Source: Aquimarina agarilytica ZC1 (GTDB taxonomy: Bacteria; Bacteroidota; Bacteroidia; Flavobacteriales; Flavobacteriaceae). From it: a stretch of 64,000 bases of DNA. The stretch's first letter is position 1, and the number at the start of each line of letters is the position of its first letter. The stretch is from positions 37,434 through 101,433 of the forward strand of contig NZ_JH621247.1 in the NCBI RefSeq assembly GCF_000255455.1. The letters are read 5' to 3'. The notes under the pieces were generated by a model, which saw only the letters and a program-made list of their open reading frames with translations, was not told the origin of the DNA and did no database searches. The translations under genes were made by a program, and so were the position numbers. Shown piece by piece: positions 24,517-33,261 of this stretch.

Positions 24517-24535
24517 CTAGTAGACCAACTTAAAA
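24517..24535 (+). repeat. attR: 19-bp direct repeat
   Basis: This is the second copy of the tRNA-derived 19-mer at 12778-12796. Bases to its left (GTGGTT) do not continue the tRNA T-arm, so no second tRNA exists here. Confidence 0.92.
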
Positions 24536-24567
24536 GGAGCTTTCATTTTTGAAAGCTCCTTTTTTTT
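24532..24567. terminator. terminator at the right junction, probably the original one of tRNA-Gln
   Basis: AAAAGGAGCTTTCA pairs with TGAAAGCTCCTTTT around a TTTT loop and a T-tract follows. It overlaps the last four bases of attR. In the uninterrupted chromosome it would directly follow tRNA-Gln. It can now also stop the minus-strand stress-protein transcript. Confidence 0.8.
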
Positions 24568-24629
24568 GTTTATATGTGTAGGTTTTTTTGGGTGGCCTAT
24601 GTTGAGTAAGTTTTTGTCATATGTTAAGC

Positions 24630-25457
24630 TTATAGTTTGTAGGTGAGTATGGGGATTTGGGTATGGTTAATAAGGTCTTCACTAATACTTCCGTTTATAA
24701 AGTGCGATAGGCCTTTTCTTTCGTGTACGTCAACACATATTAGATTGGCATTTATGTCGTTGCTAAAATTAAGTACGCCTCGTTCAATGGTAGTATCGTT
24801 ATATATGTGGAGGTTGTCTTTTTTAAATGGGGTTTTGCTTAGAAAAGCTTTCATTTCTTCTTCAATAGCATGTGTTGTTTTGAAATTTCTAGGGGTGTTA
24901 ATATATAGTAAGTGAATTTTAGCATTCACTTCTTCTGAAAATTCGTGTAATGCATTAAGTGAACGAACTTCCTCATCTTTGAAATTACAGGCAAAAACAA
25001 TGTTTTTTACATTCTTTATGTTGGTGGGTTCTTTTACTACTAGAACAGGAGTGTTGGCAGTTCTAACAATTTTTTCTGTATTTGATCCAACGAACAGATC
25101 AGAAAAAGCTTCTTTTCCGTGGGATCCAACAACAATGAAATCGATTTCGTTGTCATTGCAGCTTTTTATAATTCCTTGAGGGATGGGTTGTGTGTTTACG
25201 TCTTCATGAGTTTTTAGGCCTTCAAGTAATGGGGAATCAATAAGTTCTTTGAATTTAGAGTGAATGTTTTTCATGAATAAAATGGCTTCGGGAAAATTGC
25301 CGTTAGAGCCAAGTATGGGGTCGTTAATGTGGGATGGAAGCTCCAGTAAATGAAGCAAGTGAATGGTGCTATCGTTTTTTCTTGCGAGTTGCGCCGCAAC
25401 CGATAGTGCGTTGTAGGCATCTGATGAAAAATCAGTGGGTACTAGTATGTTTTTCAT
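24630..25457 (-). CDS. tandem universal stress protein
   Basis: The 275-residue protein has two Usp domains. Domain 1 (1-145) starts NILVPTDFSSDAYNALSVAA and has the ATP-binding motif GSHGKEAFSDLFVGSNTEKI followed by TPVLVVK. Domain 2 (150-275) keeps the fold (IVFACNFKDEE, FINGSISEDLI) but its GxxG element is altered (VHERKG), so only domain 1 clearly binds ATP. Usp proteins aid survival under starvation or redox stress. It is the first chromosomal gene right of the element. Confidence 0.9.
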   Translation of the reverse strand: MKNILVPTDFSSDAYNALSVAAQLARKNDSTIHLLHLLELPSHINDPILGSNGNFPEAILFMKNIHSKFKELIDSPLLEGLKTHEDVNTQPIPQGIIKSCNDNEIDFIVVGSHGKEAFSDLFVGSNTEKIVRTANTPVLVVKEPTNIKNVKNIVFACNFKDEEVRSLNALHEFSEEVNAKIHLLYINTPRNFKTTHAIEEEMKAFLSKTPFKKDNLHIYNDTTIERGVLNFSNDINANLICVDVHERKGLSHFINGSISEDLINHTQIPILTYKL

Positions 25458-25545
25458 AACTAATTGATTTTTAATTGAATGTATCTAACAAGTTAATAAA
25501 AAATAATGAAAACTTCAAGCTTTTTATTTATTGAATATAATTAGC

Positions 25546-25553
25546 TATATTTG
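25546..25553 (+). promoter_or_regulatory. promoter -7 box of rimP-nusA-infB
   Basis: TATATTTG, followed by CAC, matches the Bacteroidetes -7 consensus. The -33 region at the expected spacing reads TTTA rather than TTTG. It lies 27 bases before the leader hairpin. Confidence 0.65.
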
Positions 25554-25579
25554 CACTGTTGAAAATGAAAAACAAGGGT

Positions 25580-25605
25580 GAGGGGACGGGAAGTCCCCTC
25601 TTTTT
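25580..25605 (+). promoter_or_regulatory. terminator-like leader hairpin before rimP
   Basis: GAGGGGAC (25580-25587) and GTCCCCTC (25593-25600) pair perfectly around GGGAA, followed by TTTTT. It sits between the promoter and the rimP ATG (25616), with no gene before it, so it is an attenuator-like leader. NusA, encoded by the second gene, acts on such hairpins, so feedback is possible. Confidence 0.7.
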
Positions 25606-25615
25606 ATACTAAAAA

Positions 25616-26080
25616 ATGTTCAAACAAAAAGTAGAGAGCTTATTAGAAGAAGCTTTAGTTGAAAGGTCTAATTTGTTTTTAATTAGTTTCCAAATAACTG
25701 GAGCAAATATTATTCAAGTGATTCTTGATGGGGATGAAGGAGTGAGTGTTGATGATTGTATTGAGATAAGCAGGGCTATAGAGCATAATTTAGATCGAGA
25801 GGAAGAAGATTTTTCTCTACAAGTAATGTCAGCAGGAATTACAGAAGGTTTAGTGCATATTAGGCAGTATCCTAAAAATATAGGACGAACTTTAAATGTA
25901 GTAACTGAAAAAGAAGAAATAGAAGGGGAACTTATAGCTACAACAGCGGATGATTTTACACTTCAATGGAAAGCCAGAGAACCTAAGCCGGTTGGTAAAG
26001 GGAAAGTAACTGTTCAAAAAACAAAGGTTATTCCTTATGGAGAAGTAAAAAAAGCGCACGTAGTCGTAAAATTTAATTAA
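25616..26080 (+). CDS. rimP: ribosome maturation factor RimP
   Basis: The 154-residue protein is needed for maturation of the 30S subunit. It has the RimP N-terminal domain (EEALVERSNLFLISFQITG, VSVDDCIEISRAIE, DFSLQVMSAGI) and the C-terminal SH3-like domain (NIGRTLNVVT, GELIATTADDFTLQW). It is the first gene of the conserved rimP-nusA-infB operon, 8 bases before nusA. Confidence 0.95.
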   Translation: MFKQKVESLLEEALVERSNLFLISFQITGANIIQVILDGDEGVSVDDCIEISRAIEHNLDREEEDFSLQVMSAGITEGLVHIRQYPKNIGRTLNVVTEKEEIEGELIATTADDFTLQWKAREPKPVGKGKVTVQKTKVIPYGEVKKAHVVVKFN

Positions 26081-26088
26081 TACAGAGT

Positions 26089-27321
26089 ATGGAAAACATT
26101 GCGCTAATAGACTCGTTTTCGGAGTTTAAGGACGATAAGTCTATCGACCGAGTTACGTTAATGTCTATTCTAGAGGAAACCTTTAGAAGTGCCTTGAAGA
26201 AAAAATATGGTTCAGATGATAATTTTGATATCATTGTAAATCCGGATAAAGGTGATTTGGAAATCTGGCGTAATCGTATTGTTGTCGATGATGGTGAAGT
26301 TGAGGATGAAAATCAAGAAATTTCAATTTCTGAAGCGCGTAAAATAGAGCCTGATTTTGAGGTGGGTGAAGATGTTTCTGAAGAGGTGAAATTGATAGAT
26401 TTAGGGCGTCGTTCAATTTTGGCATTGCGTCAAAATTTGATAGCTAAAATCCATGAGCATGATAATACAAACCTGTATAAGCAATTTAAAGAGCTTGAAG
26501 GGGAAATGTATACGGCAGAAGTGCATCATATTCGTCATAGAGCAGTAATATTATTGGATGATGATGGTAATGAAGTGATTCTTCCAAAAGAGAAGCAAAT
26601 ACCATCTGATTTTTTCCGTAAAGGAGAAAACGTAAGAGGGGTGATTGAAAAGGTGGAGCTAAAAGGGAATAAGCCTTCAATTATAATGTCAAGAACAGCT
26701 CCTTCGTTTTTAGAAAAATTATTTGAATCAGAAATCCCTGAAGTTTTTGATGGGTTGATTACAATAAAAAATGTAGTACGTGCGCCAGGTGAAAAAGCAA
26801 AAGTAGCTGTGGATACTTACGATGATCGTATAGATCCTGTAGGAGCATGTGTTGGAGTGAAAGGATCTCGTATTCACGGTATTGTTCGTGAATTAGGGAA
26901 CGAAAATATTGATGTCATTAATTATACAAATAATGTTCAGTTATATATTACTAGAGCATTGAGTCCTGCAAAGGTAACTTCGGTTAAAATTAATGAAGAA
27001 ACTAAGCGAGCAGAGGTAATGTTGAAGCCTGAAGAGGTGTCGCGTGCCATTGGTCGAGGAGGGCATAATATTCGTTTAGCAGGAATGTTAACAGGGTATG
27101 AAATAGATGTATTTAGAGAGGGAGTTGAGGAAGATGTAGAATTAACTGAATTCTCAGATGAAATAGATGCATGGATTATTGAAGAGTTTTCAAAAATTGG
27201 TTTGGATACTGCTAAGAGTGTATTGGAGCAAGATGTGGCTGATCTTGTAAAAAGAACGGACTTAGAAGAAGAAACCGTAAATGAGGTAATGCGTATTTTG
27301 AAATCGGAATTTGACGATTAA
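26089..27321 (+). CDS. nusA: transcription termination/antitermination factor NusA
   Basis: The 410-residue protein binds RNA polymerase and modulates pausing, termination and antitermination. The N-terminal domain (1-125) precedes S1 (about 130-200, with GVIEKVELKGNKPSIIMSR) and two KH domains (about 205-340, with GACVGVKGSRI and RAIGRGGHNIRLA). The acidic C-terminal repeats of E. coli NusA are replaced by a short helical tail, as is usual in Bacteroidetes. Confidence 0.96.
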   Translation: MENIALIDSFSEFKDDKSIDRVTLMSILEETFRSALKKKYGSDDNFDIIVNPDKGDLEIWRNRIVVDDGEVEDENQEISISEARKIEPDFEVGEDVSEEVKLIDLGRRSILALRQNLIAKIHEHDNTNLYKQFKELEGEMYTAEVHHIRHRAVILLDDDGNEVILPKEKQIPSDFFRKGENVRGVIEKVELKGNKPSIIMSRTAPSFLEKLFESEIPEVFDGLITIKNVVRAPGEKAKVAVDTYDDRIDPVGACVGVKGSRIHGIVRELGNENIDVINYTNNVQLYITRALSPAKVTSVKINEETKRAEVMLKPEEVSRAIGRGGHNIRLAGMLTGYEIDVFREGVEEDVELTEFSDEIDAWIIEEFSKIGLDTAKSVLEQDVADLVKRTDLEEETVNEVMRILKSEFDD

Positions 27322-27377
27322 ATAACAGACTTACCTTATAATAGTATTACATTAGATACAGAATAGAATAGGCATTT

Positions 27378-30233
27378 ATGGCTGGAGTTAACAACATGAG
27401 ATTAAACAAGGTTTTGCGCGAATTTAATATTTCGTTAGACAGGGCTGTGGACTTTTTAAGTGCAAAAGGTCACGAAATAGACGCGCGACCTACTACCAAG
27501 ATTTCTGCGGAAATTTATCAGTTATTGACTGATGAATTTCAGGGAGATAAATCTAAAAAGGTGGCCTCAAAGGAAAAAGGGGAAGAAAAGCGCAAAGAAA
27601 AGGAAGCGATCCGTATTCAAATTGAAACGGAGCAAGAAGAGAAGCGTAAAAAAGCACAATCCAATGAGGTTGTTAAAGCGAAAGCAAAACTTGATGGACC
27701 CAAACAAGTTGGTAAAATTGAGTTAAACAAACCAAACCAAGAAGCTGCTCCAAAAACAAGTTCAAAGCCCGAACCTGTGACAGAAACTGAAAAAGAGGCT
27801 CCTGTAAAAAAAGAAGTCCCTGTTAAAAAGGAGGTAGCTACTCCTAAGAAGGAGGTTGAAAAAGCTCCGGAAGAACCACAGGTAGTTTCAAATAGGCCTA
27901 AAAAGCAAGGGATAAAAATTACTGGTCAAGCACCAATTGCAAAACCAGTAAAGCCTAAAGTTGCAAAAGTTGACGAAGAAAAAGCGAAGGCGGCACCGGC
28001 TGCCAAGCAAGCTGCTGCTTCTCCAGCTGCGACATCTGGTCCTAAGCATGCCGAAGTTGGTGATGCACCATCTGAAAAGGTGAAAACACAATATAAAAAA
28101 CTTGATGGTCCTAATTTTACAGGTCAAAAAATTGATTTGTCTCAATTTAAAAAGCCTGAAAAGAAGAAGGATGATAAGTCGTCTTCAAACGATGCGAATA
28201 AGCGAAAGCGAAAGCGTATAAGTAAAGGGCCTAACCAAGGTCAAGGTGGAGGCCGTGGTGGTAATAACCGAGGTGGTGGTAAATTTCAACCACGTGGAAA
28301 ACGTGCGCCAATTGTTAAGGCAGAACCAACAGAAGAAGAAGTACAAAAGCAAGTACGTGAAACTCTTGAAAAACTTCAAGGGAAATCAGGTAAAGGTAAA
28401 GGAGCTAAATACAGAAGAGATAAACGAGATCAACACCGTCAAAAGACAGAGGAGGATCAAGCAGCTCAAGCAGCAGAAAGTAAAGTAATTAAGGTTACTG
28501 AATTTGTTACTGCAAGTGAGGTGGCAACTATGATGGATGTGAGTGTTACTCAAATTATATCGGCATGTATGTCGCTTGGAATGATGGTGACAATGAATCA
28601 GCGTTTAGATGCCGAGACATTAACTATTGTTGCAGATGAATTTGGATATACAGTTGATTTTGTAACAGCTGATATAGAGCAAGCAATTGAAGAAGTTGTT
28701 GATGCACCAGAGGATTTATTAGAAAGAGCGCCTATTGTTACGGTAATGGGACATGTTGATCATGGTAAAACATCGCTTTTAGATTACATTCGTAAAGAGA
28801 ATGTAATTGCTGGAGAGAGTGGAGGAATTACACAGCATATTGGAGCCTACGGGGTGCAGTTGGATAGTGGTCAAAAAATTGCCTTTTTAGATACTCCGGG
28901 TCACGAAGCCTTTACGGCGATGCGTGCACGTGGGGCTCAGGTGACTGATATTGCTATTATTGTAATTGCAGCGGATGATGATATTATGCCTCAAACAAAA
29001 GAAGCAATTAGTCATGCGCAAGCTGCTGGAGTGCCTATCATATTTGCAATTAACAAGGTAGATAAGGAAACGGCTAATCCAGATAATATAAAGACAAAAT
29101 TAGCGGCAATGAACTTGCTAGTTGAAGAGTGGGGTGGTAAAATCCAATCTCATGATATTTCAGCTAAAACAGGTTTAGGTGTTAAGGAGTTGTTGGAAAA
29201 AGTATTGCTAGAGGCTGAATTATTAGAGTTAAAAGCAAATCCAAATAGAATAGCAACTGGAACAGTTGTTGAAGCCTTTTTGGATAAAGGACGTGGATAT
29301 GTATCTACAGTATTGGTACAGTCGGGTACATTAAAAGTTGGTGATTACTTGTTAGCTGGTAAAAACAGTGGTAAGGTAAAAGCAATGCAGGATGAGCGCG
29401 GTAATCGTGTTTTGGAAGCTGGACCTTCAACGCCAGTATCTGTTCTTGGATTAGATGGAGCGCCTCAAGCGGGTGATAAGTTTAATGTGATGGATGATGA
29501 GCGTGAGGCTAAGGATATTGCTTCAAAAAGAGCGCAGTTACACCGTGAGCAATCTGTACGTACACAGCGTCATATTACACTTGATGAAATTGGTCGTCGA
29601 ATTGCACTTGGAGACTTTAAGGAGTTAAATATTATTCTTAAAGGTGATGTGGATGGTTCAGTTGAGGCATTAACAGATTCATTCCAGAAGTTATCTACCG
29701 ACGAAATTCATGTGAATATTATTCATAAAGCGGTAGGAGCAATTACAGAAAGTGATGTATTATTAGCTTCGGCATCTGATGCAATTATTATTGGATTTAA
29801 TGTACGACCAGCAGGTAATGCACGTATGGTTGCTGACAAGGAAGAAATTGATATCAGAATGTATTCAATCATTTATGATGCGATAAATGACTTGAAAGAT
29901 GCTATGGAGGGAATGCTTTCGCCAGAAATGAAAGAAGAAATTACTGGTACAGCAGAAATTCGTCAAACATTCAAGATTTCAAAAGTTGGTACAATTGCAG
30001 GTTGTATGGTGCTTACTGGTAAAATCTTTAGAAATAATCAGATACGCTTAATTCGTGAAAGTGTAGTGATCTACACTGGTGAATTAGCAGCCTTGAAACG
30101 TTTTAAAGATGATGTTAAGGAAGTGGCTAAAGGATACGATTGTGGTATGCAAGTCAAGAATTATAATGATATTAAAGAAGGTGATATTATTGAAGCTTTC
30201 CAAGAAGTGGCTGTGAAAAAGAAGTTGAAATAA
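27378..30233 (+). CDS. infB: translation initiation factor IF-2
   Basis: The 951-residue GTPase places initiator tRNA on the 30S subunit. Residues about 7-55 are the IF2 N-terminal helical module ([13 protein letters not shown]). A long Lys/Glu/Pro/Ala-rich linker (about 55-365) includes a Gly/Arg-rich patch near 290-305. The G domain begins with GHVDHGKTS at 458, with DTPGHEA and NKVD following. Domains II to IV complete the protein. The ATG at 27378 precedes a second possible start, M7. A strong terminator ends the operon. Confidence 0.97.
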   Translation: MAGVNNMRLNKVLREFNISLDRAVDFLSAKGHEIDARPTTKISAEIYQLLTDEFQGDKSKKVASKEKGEEKRKEKEAIRIQIETEQEEKRKKAQSNEVVKAKAKLDGPKQVGKIELNKPNQEAAPKTSSKPEPVTETEKEAPVKKEVPVKKEVATPKKEVEKAPEEPQVVSNRPKKQGIKITGQAPIAKPVKPKVAKVDEEKAKAAPAAKQAAASPAATSGPKHAEVGDAPSEKVKTQYKKLDGPNFTGQKIDLSQFKKPEKKKDDKSSSNDANKRKRKRISKGPNQGQGGGRGGNNRGGGKFQPRGKRAPIVKAEPTEEEVQKQVRETLEKLQGKSGKGKGAKYRRDKRDQHRQKTEEDQAAQAAESKVIKVTEFVTASEVATMMDVSVTQIISACMSLGMMVTMNQRLDAETLTIVADEFGYTVDFVTADIEQAIEEVVDAPEDLLERAPIVTVMGHVDHGKTSLLDYIRKENVIAGESGGITQHIGAYGVQLDSGQKIAFLDTPGHEAFTAMRARGAQVTDIAIIVIAADDDIMPQTKEAISHAQAAGVPIIFAINKVDKETANPDNIKTKLAAMNLLVEEWGGKIQSHDISAKTGLGVKELLEKVLLEAELLELKANPNRIATGTVVEAFLDKGRGYVSTVLVQSGTLKVGDYLLAGKNSGKVKAMQDERGNRVLEAGPSTPVSVLGLDGAPQAGDKFNVMDDEREAKDIASKRAQLHREQSVRTQRHITLDEIGRRIALGDFKELNIILKGDVDGSVEALTDSFQKLSTDEIHVNIIHKAVGAITESDVLLASASDAIIIGFNVRPAGNARMVADKEEIDIRMYSIIYDAINDLKDAMEGMLSPEMKEEITGTAEIRQTFKISKVGTIAGCMVLTGKIFRNNQIRLIRESVVIYTGELAALKRFKDDVKEVAKGYDCGMQVKNYNDIKEGDIIEAFQEVAVKKKLK

Positions 30234-30257
30234 CAATTTTACAGTAAAATAAGTATA

Positions 30258-30301
30258 AACCGAAATCACATTAATGTGGTTTCGGTTTTTTTTTTTTTTT
30301 T
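30258..30301 (+). terminator. terminator of the rimP-nusA-infB operon
   Basis: AACCGAAATCACA (30258-30270) pairs with TGTGGTTTCGGTT around TTAA with one G-T pair, then a run of about 16 T. Confidence 0.92.
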
Positions 30302-30646
30302 GCAAGTCAAAGACAGGGCAGTACGATAGTGATGAGTCAGTTGATGCTTGAAGGTAGAGGGAAATAGCTTTAGTTATTGTTTCATTTTTTAACGCATGAA
30401 TTGTAAAAAAGAAACAAGATATATGTGAAATATTTATTCGCAAATCCTATAATTTATTGTTCAAGGGCTAGGGTGTAGTATATATGTGGTGTTCTTATTT
30501 GTATCTTAATATTAGCCAATATTTTGACGCAACCTTTCTTCTGATTATTCATCTTATTGAGGTGAAGTCTAATTTAGGTATTCTGGTATTGAATAATGAA
30601 GAATTTTAAATGAAAACACAACATCAATATAAACTAAATATAAAAA
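30302..30646. other. non-coding gap between infB and the lipoprotein gene
   Basis: The stretch holds repeat copy 3 (30369-30452) and otherwise AT-rich sequence without a gene I can support. No clear TAnnTTTG box precedes the lipoprotein gene. Confidence 0.5.
30369..30452 (+). repeat. dispersed repeat, copy 3
   Basis: It aligns without gaps over 84 bases to positions 1-84 of the window (18 mismatches). The best kept parts are TTTTTTAACGCA, AAGAAACA, ATATATG and AAATC. Read in reverse, both copies can encode a similar short peptide (ISHI-CFFFTI-ALK), but both frames are broken nearby. Confidence 0.65.
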
Positions 30647-31141
30647 ATGAAAAAAATCAATCTATTACCCTTGGTATTACTAGCCTTGTTGCTTTCAAAT
30701 TGCTCTAATGATGATGATAATTCCAATTCAAAAGAAATGGATTTTAGTGGGGATTGGATAGGAACAAAGTTTCTGGTTAATGAAGCTTATGATTTTAATA
30801 ATGATGGAATTCCAAGTAGGGATTATAAGATAGAGTTGCCGTGTTTAATTCAAAATATAACTCTTAATCCAGATGGAACAGGTTTGTTTAAAGCTAATAT
30901 TCATGGACAGGCAGAAGGGCAGACAACTCCTTTTCCTTTAACTTGTGTTGAGTACGAAGAGAATCCCATGACTTGGTCTTTAAATGAGGAAGAAACAAAA
31001 ATACTGCTTAGGTTTTCTGAAACAGTTGTTGAGGAATTTCCAATTGTTAGTGAAGTTGTAATAGAGCGGTTTTCTGAATCGTTATTAGATGATACGATCG
31101 GTATTCCTGGAAAAGTAGTTTATGAAAAACAAACTAAATGA
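30647..31141 (+). CDS. lipoprotein of unknown function
   Basis: The 164-residue protein has a lipoprotein signal ending LLSNC (C19) followed by SNDDDN, an acidic start that in flavobacteria can direct lipoproteins to the cell surface. The mature part (FSGDWIGTKFLV, LPCLIQNITLNPDGTGLF) resembles the lipocalin-like lipoproteins common in Bacteroidetes, with two further cysteines (in LPCL and LTCVE) that might form a disulfide. Single gene, with a bidirectional terminator after it. Confidence 0.7.
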   Translation: MKKINLLPLVLLALLLSNCSNDDDNSNSKEMDFSGDWIGTKFLVNEAYDFNNDGIPSRDYKIELPCLIQNITLNPDGTGLFKANIHGQAEGQTTPFPLTCVEYEENPMTWSLNEEETKILLRFSETVVEEFPIVSEVVIERFSESLLDDTIGIPGKVVYEKQTK

Positions 31142-31182
31142 TAGAGGAGAAAACAGCTGAGTTTTTAAGTTGAATGCAAAAA

Positions 31183-31219
31183 AAAATACCATAATTAGAT
31201 ATTCTAATTGTGGTATTTT
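31183..31219. terminator. bidirectional terminator
   Basis: AAAATACCA-AATTAGA (31183-31199) pairs with TCTAATT-TGGTATTTT (31203-31219) around a three-base loop, between convergent genes. Confidence 0.75.
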
Positions 31220-31248
31220 GGTTTCTATACTTGTGATTTTATAGGGAT

Positions 31249-31650
31249 TTATTTCTCGGGTTTAAAAATAAAAGCATGGGGGAAATTTTTGCTTATTTTC
31301 ATTAGGGCTCTATCTGCTTCTAATCTTGTTTGGAAATTGCCTACCCAGACTTTGTAGTTGGGAGTTTCGTATTCTATTTTTCCAGGCCAATCGGTAAATT
31401 TTGTGTTGAAATTGCTTAAAACAGCGTGTGCTTTATTCAGGTTCCCGTAGTACAATTGTATTTTGTAATTGTCTTTATTGTTTTCAGAAAATTTAGTTTT
31501 GACTAATTTTTCAATATTTGGATCAACATTTATGTTAATTGTGGCGGGGCTATTGGTTTCAGAATTAGCGTTGTCAGAGCTATTTTGAGCTTGACTTGCT
31601 ATGCTTAATAGTAAAAAAAGGAATGAAAAAAAATTAAATCTGTCTTTCAT
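31249..31650 (-). CDS. SPOR-domain secreted protein
   Basis: The 133-residue protein has a signal peptide (about 1-21, ending ASQAQ), a Ser/Asn-rich linker and a C-terminal SPOR-like domain (about 58-130: NYKIQLYYGNLNKAHAVLSN, then YKVWVGNFQTRLEADRAL). SPOR domains bind denuded peptidoglycan, so it probably acts in the periplasm. The partner or enzyme is unknown. Confidence 0.8.
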   Translation of the reverse strand: MKDRFNFFSFLFLLLSIASQAQNSSDNANSETNSPATININVDPNIEKLVKTKFSENNKDNYKIQLYYGNLNKAHAVLSNFNTKFTDWPGKIEYETPNYKVWVGNFQTRLEADRALMKISKNFPHAFIFKPEK

Positions 31651-31757
31651 TGGGTTGTAATTTATGATGTATACAAATGTAAAAGAAAAGCTTATACTCT
31701 TATAGGAAATCTTTATTTAGAATTTTTATAAATTAGGTTTTAAGCTTTGGCTAACAT

Positions 31758-31787
31758 TTTGCGAACCGACTTTATGTAGTACTTTTG
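31758..31787 (+). promoter_or_regulatory. promoter of the act-cox respiratory operon
   Basis: TTTG (31758-31761), 18 bases, then TACTTTTG (31780-31787) fit the Bacteroidetes consensus well. It gives a 5' leader of about 80 bases before actA. Confidence 0.75.
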
Positions 31788-31870
31788 CTCTGCAAATTTA
31801 TGCATGCTTTTTTGTGATTAATAACTACAGAATTCATGCCAAAAATTAGATGATAACTCTATAATTTAAT

Positions 31871-33163
31871 ATGAGACAGGTAAAACACCGAAATTCGGTT
31901 TCTAAACTACTTCTTTTAGGTCTTGCGTTTCTACTTACGTTTTCGACAACAACAACTGCTTTCGCTCAAGCCGATGCGGGAAAAGGTAAAGAGTTGTTTA
32001 ATTCATTATGTGCAGCTTGCCACAAACGTTACAAAAAAGCAACAGGTCCAGCGCTATTTGGTGTTACGGAGCGTCATAGTACGGAGTGGCTTTATAAATG
32101 GATAAAAAATAGTACTGCTTTGATTGCTTCGGGAGACGCTGAAGCTATTGAGATTTATGAGCAATACAATAAGACGCCAATGAATTCATTTCCGCAATTA
32201 TCAAATGCGGATATTGATAATATATTAGCTTATGTAATGGAGCCAAAAGCAGCTCCTGCTCCAGGTGCAGTTCCTGTGGGTGGAGCTCAGAAAGCAACAG
32301 ATGACTCGGGTTCAGGTTCTGTGAATTCTTGGGTTTTAGGTTTGTTGGCTGTTGTGTTGCTTGTTTTGGTAGGGGTGTTGTTTATGGTGAACAAAACATT
32401 GCGTCAATTTGCGAAAGCTAACAATATTGACTTGCCAGTTAAAGAAGAAAGAAAGCCAATTTGGAAAGCTTTTATTGAGAATCAATTTCTATTATTGGTT
32501 TCTGCGGTATTTTTACTTTTGCTAAGTGGCTATTTTGTGTATGGGTATTTGATGCAGGTTGGCGTTGATCAAGGGTATGAGCCGGTGCAGCCAATTCATT
32601 ATTCGCATAGGATTCACGCGGGTGATAATAAGATAGATTGTAAGTACTGTCACTCGTCTGCTAGAGTATCTAAGCACTCAGGTATACCTTCGTTAAATGT
32701 ATGTATGAACTGTCATAAGTCAATTGGCGAGGTTGCTGAGGCGACACAAGCAGAAGGATTGGCTGAGTATGGAGTGGATTATAACAAACAGATTCAGAAG
32801 TTGTATAAAGCTGTGGGTTGGGATGCGGATAAGCAAGCTTACACAGGTAAAACAGAACCTGTAAAGTGGGTGCGTATCCATAACTTGCCAGATTTTGCAT
32901 ATTTTAATCACTCGCAGCACGTAATGGTAGCTGGAGTTGCATGTCAAAAATGTCATGGTCCTGTGGAGGAAATGGAGATTATGTATCAGCATGCGCCATT
33001 AACTATGGGTTGGTGTATAAACTGTCATAGAGAGACTAATGTAAAGGTGGAAGGAAATGCTTATTATGAAAAAATTCATGAGGAGCTTTCGAAAAAGTAT
33101 GGTGTGGATAAGCTTACGGCTGCTCAAATGGGTGGTTTAGAGTGTGGAAAGTGTCACTATTAA
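31871..33163 (+). CDS. actA: alternative complex III, multiheme cytochrome subunit ActA with added monoheme domain
   Basis: The 430-residue protein carries six CxxCH heme sites. The first (C47-x2-C50-H51) is in an N-terminal monoheme cytochrome c domain after a signal peptide that ends near residue 33. Two membrane helices follow (about 150-172 and 198-222). The C-terminal periplasmic pentaheme domain has hemes at C257, C278, C358, C382 and C425. ActA passes electrons from the quinol-oxidising core to cytochrome c or the oxidase. The fused monoheme domain is more than the minimal pentaheme ActA. First gene of an eight-gene operon. Confidence 0.92.
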   Translation: MRQVKHRNSVSKLLLLGLAFLLTFSTTTTAFAQADAGKGKELFNSLCAACHKRYKKATGPALFGVTERHSTEWLYKWIKNSTALIASGDAEAIEIYEQYNKTPMNSFPQLSNADIDNILAYVMEPKAAPAPGAVPVGGAQKATDDSGSGSVNSWVLGLLAVVLLVLVGVLFMVNKTLRQFAKANNIDLPVKEERKPIWKAFIENQFLLLVSAVFLLLLSGYFVYGYLMQVGVDQGYEPVQPIHYSHRIHAGDNKIDCKYCHSSARVSKHSGIPSLNVCMNCHKSIGEVAEATQAEGLAEYGVDYNKQIQKLYKAVGWDADKQAYTGKTEPVKWVRIHNLPDFAYFNHSQHVMVAGVACQKCHGPVEEMEIMYQHAPLTMGWCINCHRETNVKVEGNAYYEKIHEELSKKYGVDKLTAAQMGGLECGKCHY

Positions 33164-33261
33164 GAAGGTTTTTATTCTTGCCGAGAAGTCGGTCTACTCT
33201 TGAGATTGTATTGAGAGTTGGAAACTTTAAAAATAATTTAAGAAGCAAATAAGTTATATAT

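Noticed and set aside
24508-24530. Possible second tRNA-Gln at the right end of the element
   Set aside because: Only the last part of the T-stem and acceptor is present; no anticodon or D-arm precedes it. It is the attR copy.
27888-28488. Frames on both strands within the infB linker region
   Set aside because: The Lys/Glu/Ala-rich linker of IF-2 gives long open frames by base composition alone. The IF-2 frame explains the sequence.
30084-30443. 119-aa minus-strand frame over the end of infB and the following gap
   Set aside because: It is mostly antisense to infB and its terminator. Its N-terminal peptide matches the other repeat copy only because the DNA repeat is shared, and the other copy has no open frame of this length.
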